15,535 nucleotides of DNA from Betaproteobacteria bacterium (GTDB lineage Bacteria > Pseudomonadota > Gammaproteobacteria > Burkholderiales > Usitatibacteraceae). The position numbers and the translations under genes were made by a program. Under the pieces are notes generated by a model. It made no database searches. It was not told where the DNA came from and saw only the letters and a list, made by a program, of their open reading frames with translations. Positions within the stretch are counted from its first letter, which is position 1; each line of letters starts with the position of its first letter. Positions 15,425-15,535 of the stretch are shown here, one piece after another. The stretch is from NCBI GenBank assembly GCA_025362705.1, contig JANYFH010000416.1:1-15535 (forward strand), read 5' to 3'.

Positions 15425-15535
15425 TACGCGGCCCTCGTTTTCTCAGTGAGAATGGTTTTGAGCTGAGCGATTTCGCGCTTCACTCTGGCCACTTCACTGG
15501 TTTTGGTCAGTTGTTGCGTGGCGATTTGCATGCGC
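15424..15535 (-). CDS. rpmC: 50S ribosomal protein L29, C-terminal part (5' end outside window)
   Basis: The minus strand reads RMQIATQQLTKTSEVARVKR and then EIAQLKTILTEKTRAA before TAA (15424-15426). This matches the C-terminal helix of L29 (uL29), with the typical LRMQ...QL..TS...VRR.IA..KT. About 37 codons are visible. L29 binds 23S rRNA near the peptide exit tunnel. The rpmC-rpsQ order is that of the S10 operon. Confidence 0.95.
   Translation of the reverse strand, partial: RMQIATQQLTKTSEVARVKREIAQLKTILTEKTRAA

Overview
The window looks like a chromosomal segment of a betaproteobacterium. This is inferred from the general character of the S17 and L29 ribosomal proteins and of the metabolic genes, and from a GC content that by eye is moderately high (mid to upper 50s percent). 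No species can be named from the sequence alone. No CRISPR array, rRNA, tRNA or intact insertion sequence is visible.

Region 1 (1-3800, all minus strand) is a signalling block. An ECF sigma factor overlaps by 4 nt a ChrR-like cupin protein, its likely anti-sigma partner. After about 125 nt comes a large GAF-PAS-PAS-GGDEF-EAL cyclic-di-GMP protein that runs off the left edge. Region 2 (4023-6671, plus strand) holds an EamA/DMT-family exporter, divergent from the sigma factor, and a COG2509-type FAD-dependent dehydrogenase.

Region 3 (6725-10570) has a small unknown gene and an SDR oxidoreductase on the minus strand. They are divergent from a two-gene plus-strand operon for reverse transsulfuration: cystathionine beta-synthase with a C-terminal CBS pair, then a cystathionine gamma-lyase/synthase-family enzyme. 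The divergent intergenic region carries three copies of AAACTC/GAGTTT, two of them in a 9-bp inverted repeat.

Region 4 (10639-12690, minus strand) is accessory in character. It holds a relatively AT-rich gene with a HEPN-like RNxxxxH motif, a frameshifted C-terminal remnant of a PIN-domain (VapC-like) toxin, a 2OG-Fe(II) oxygenase, a possible 35-residue upstream ORF, and a second, diverged PIN remnant. The two PIN remnants are recognisably related and bracket the oxygenase, which suggests an old duplication or a decayed toxin-antitoxin locus.

Region 5 (12721-15535) has a plus-strand exported protein with a CBM9-like N-terminus and a DUF5916-type outer-membrane barrel. It converges, across a strong bidirectional terminator, on the end of the S10 ribosomal operon: rpsQ, with the 3' end of rpmC. 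The terminator and an unrelated gene follow rpsQ directly, so the usual rpsQ-rplN junction is interrupted here.
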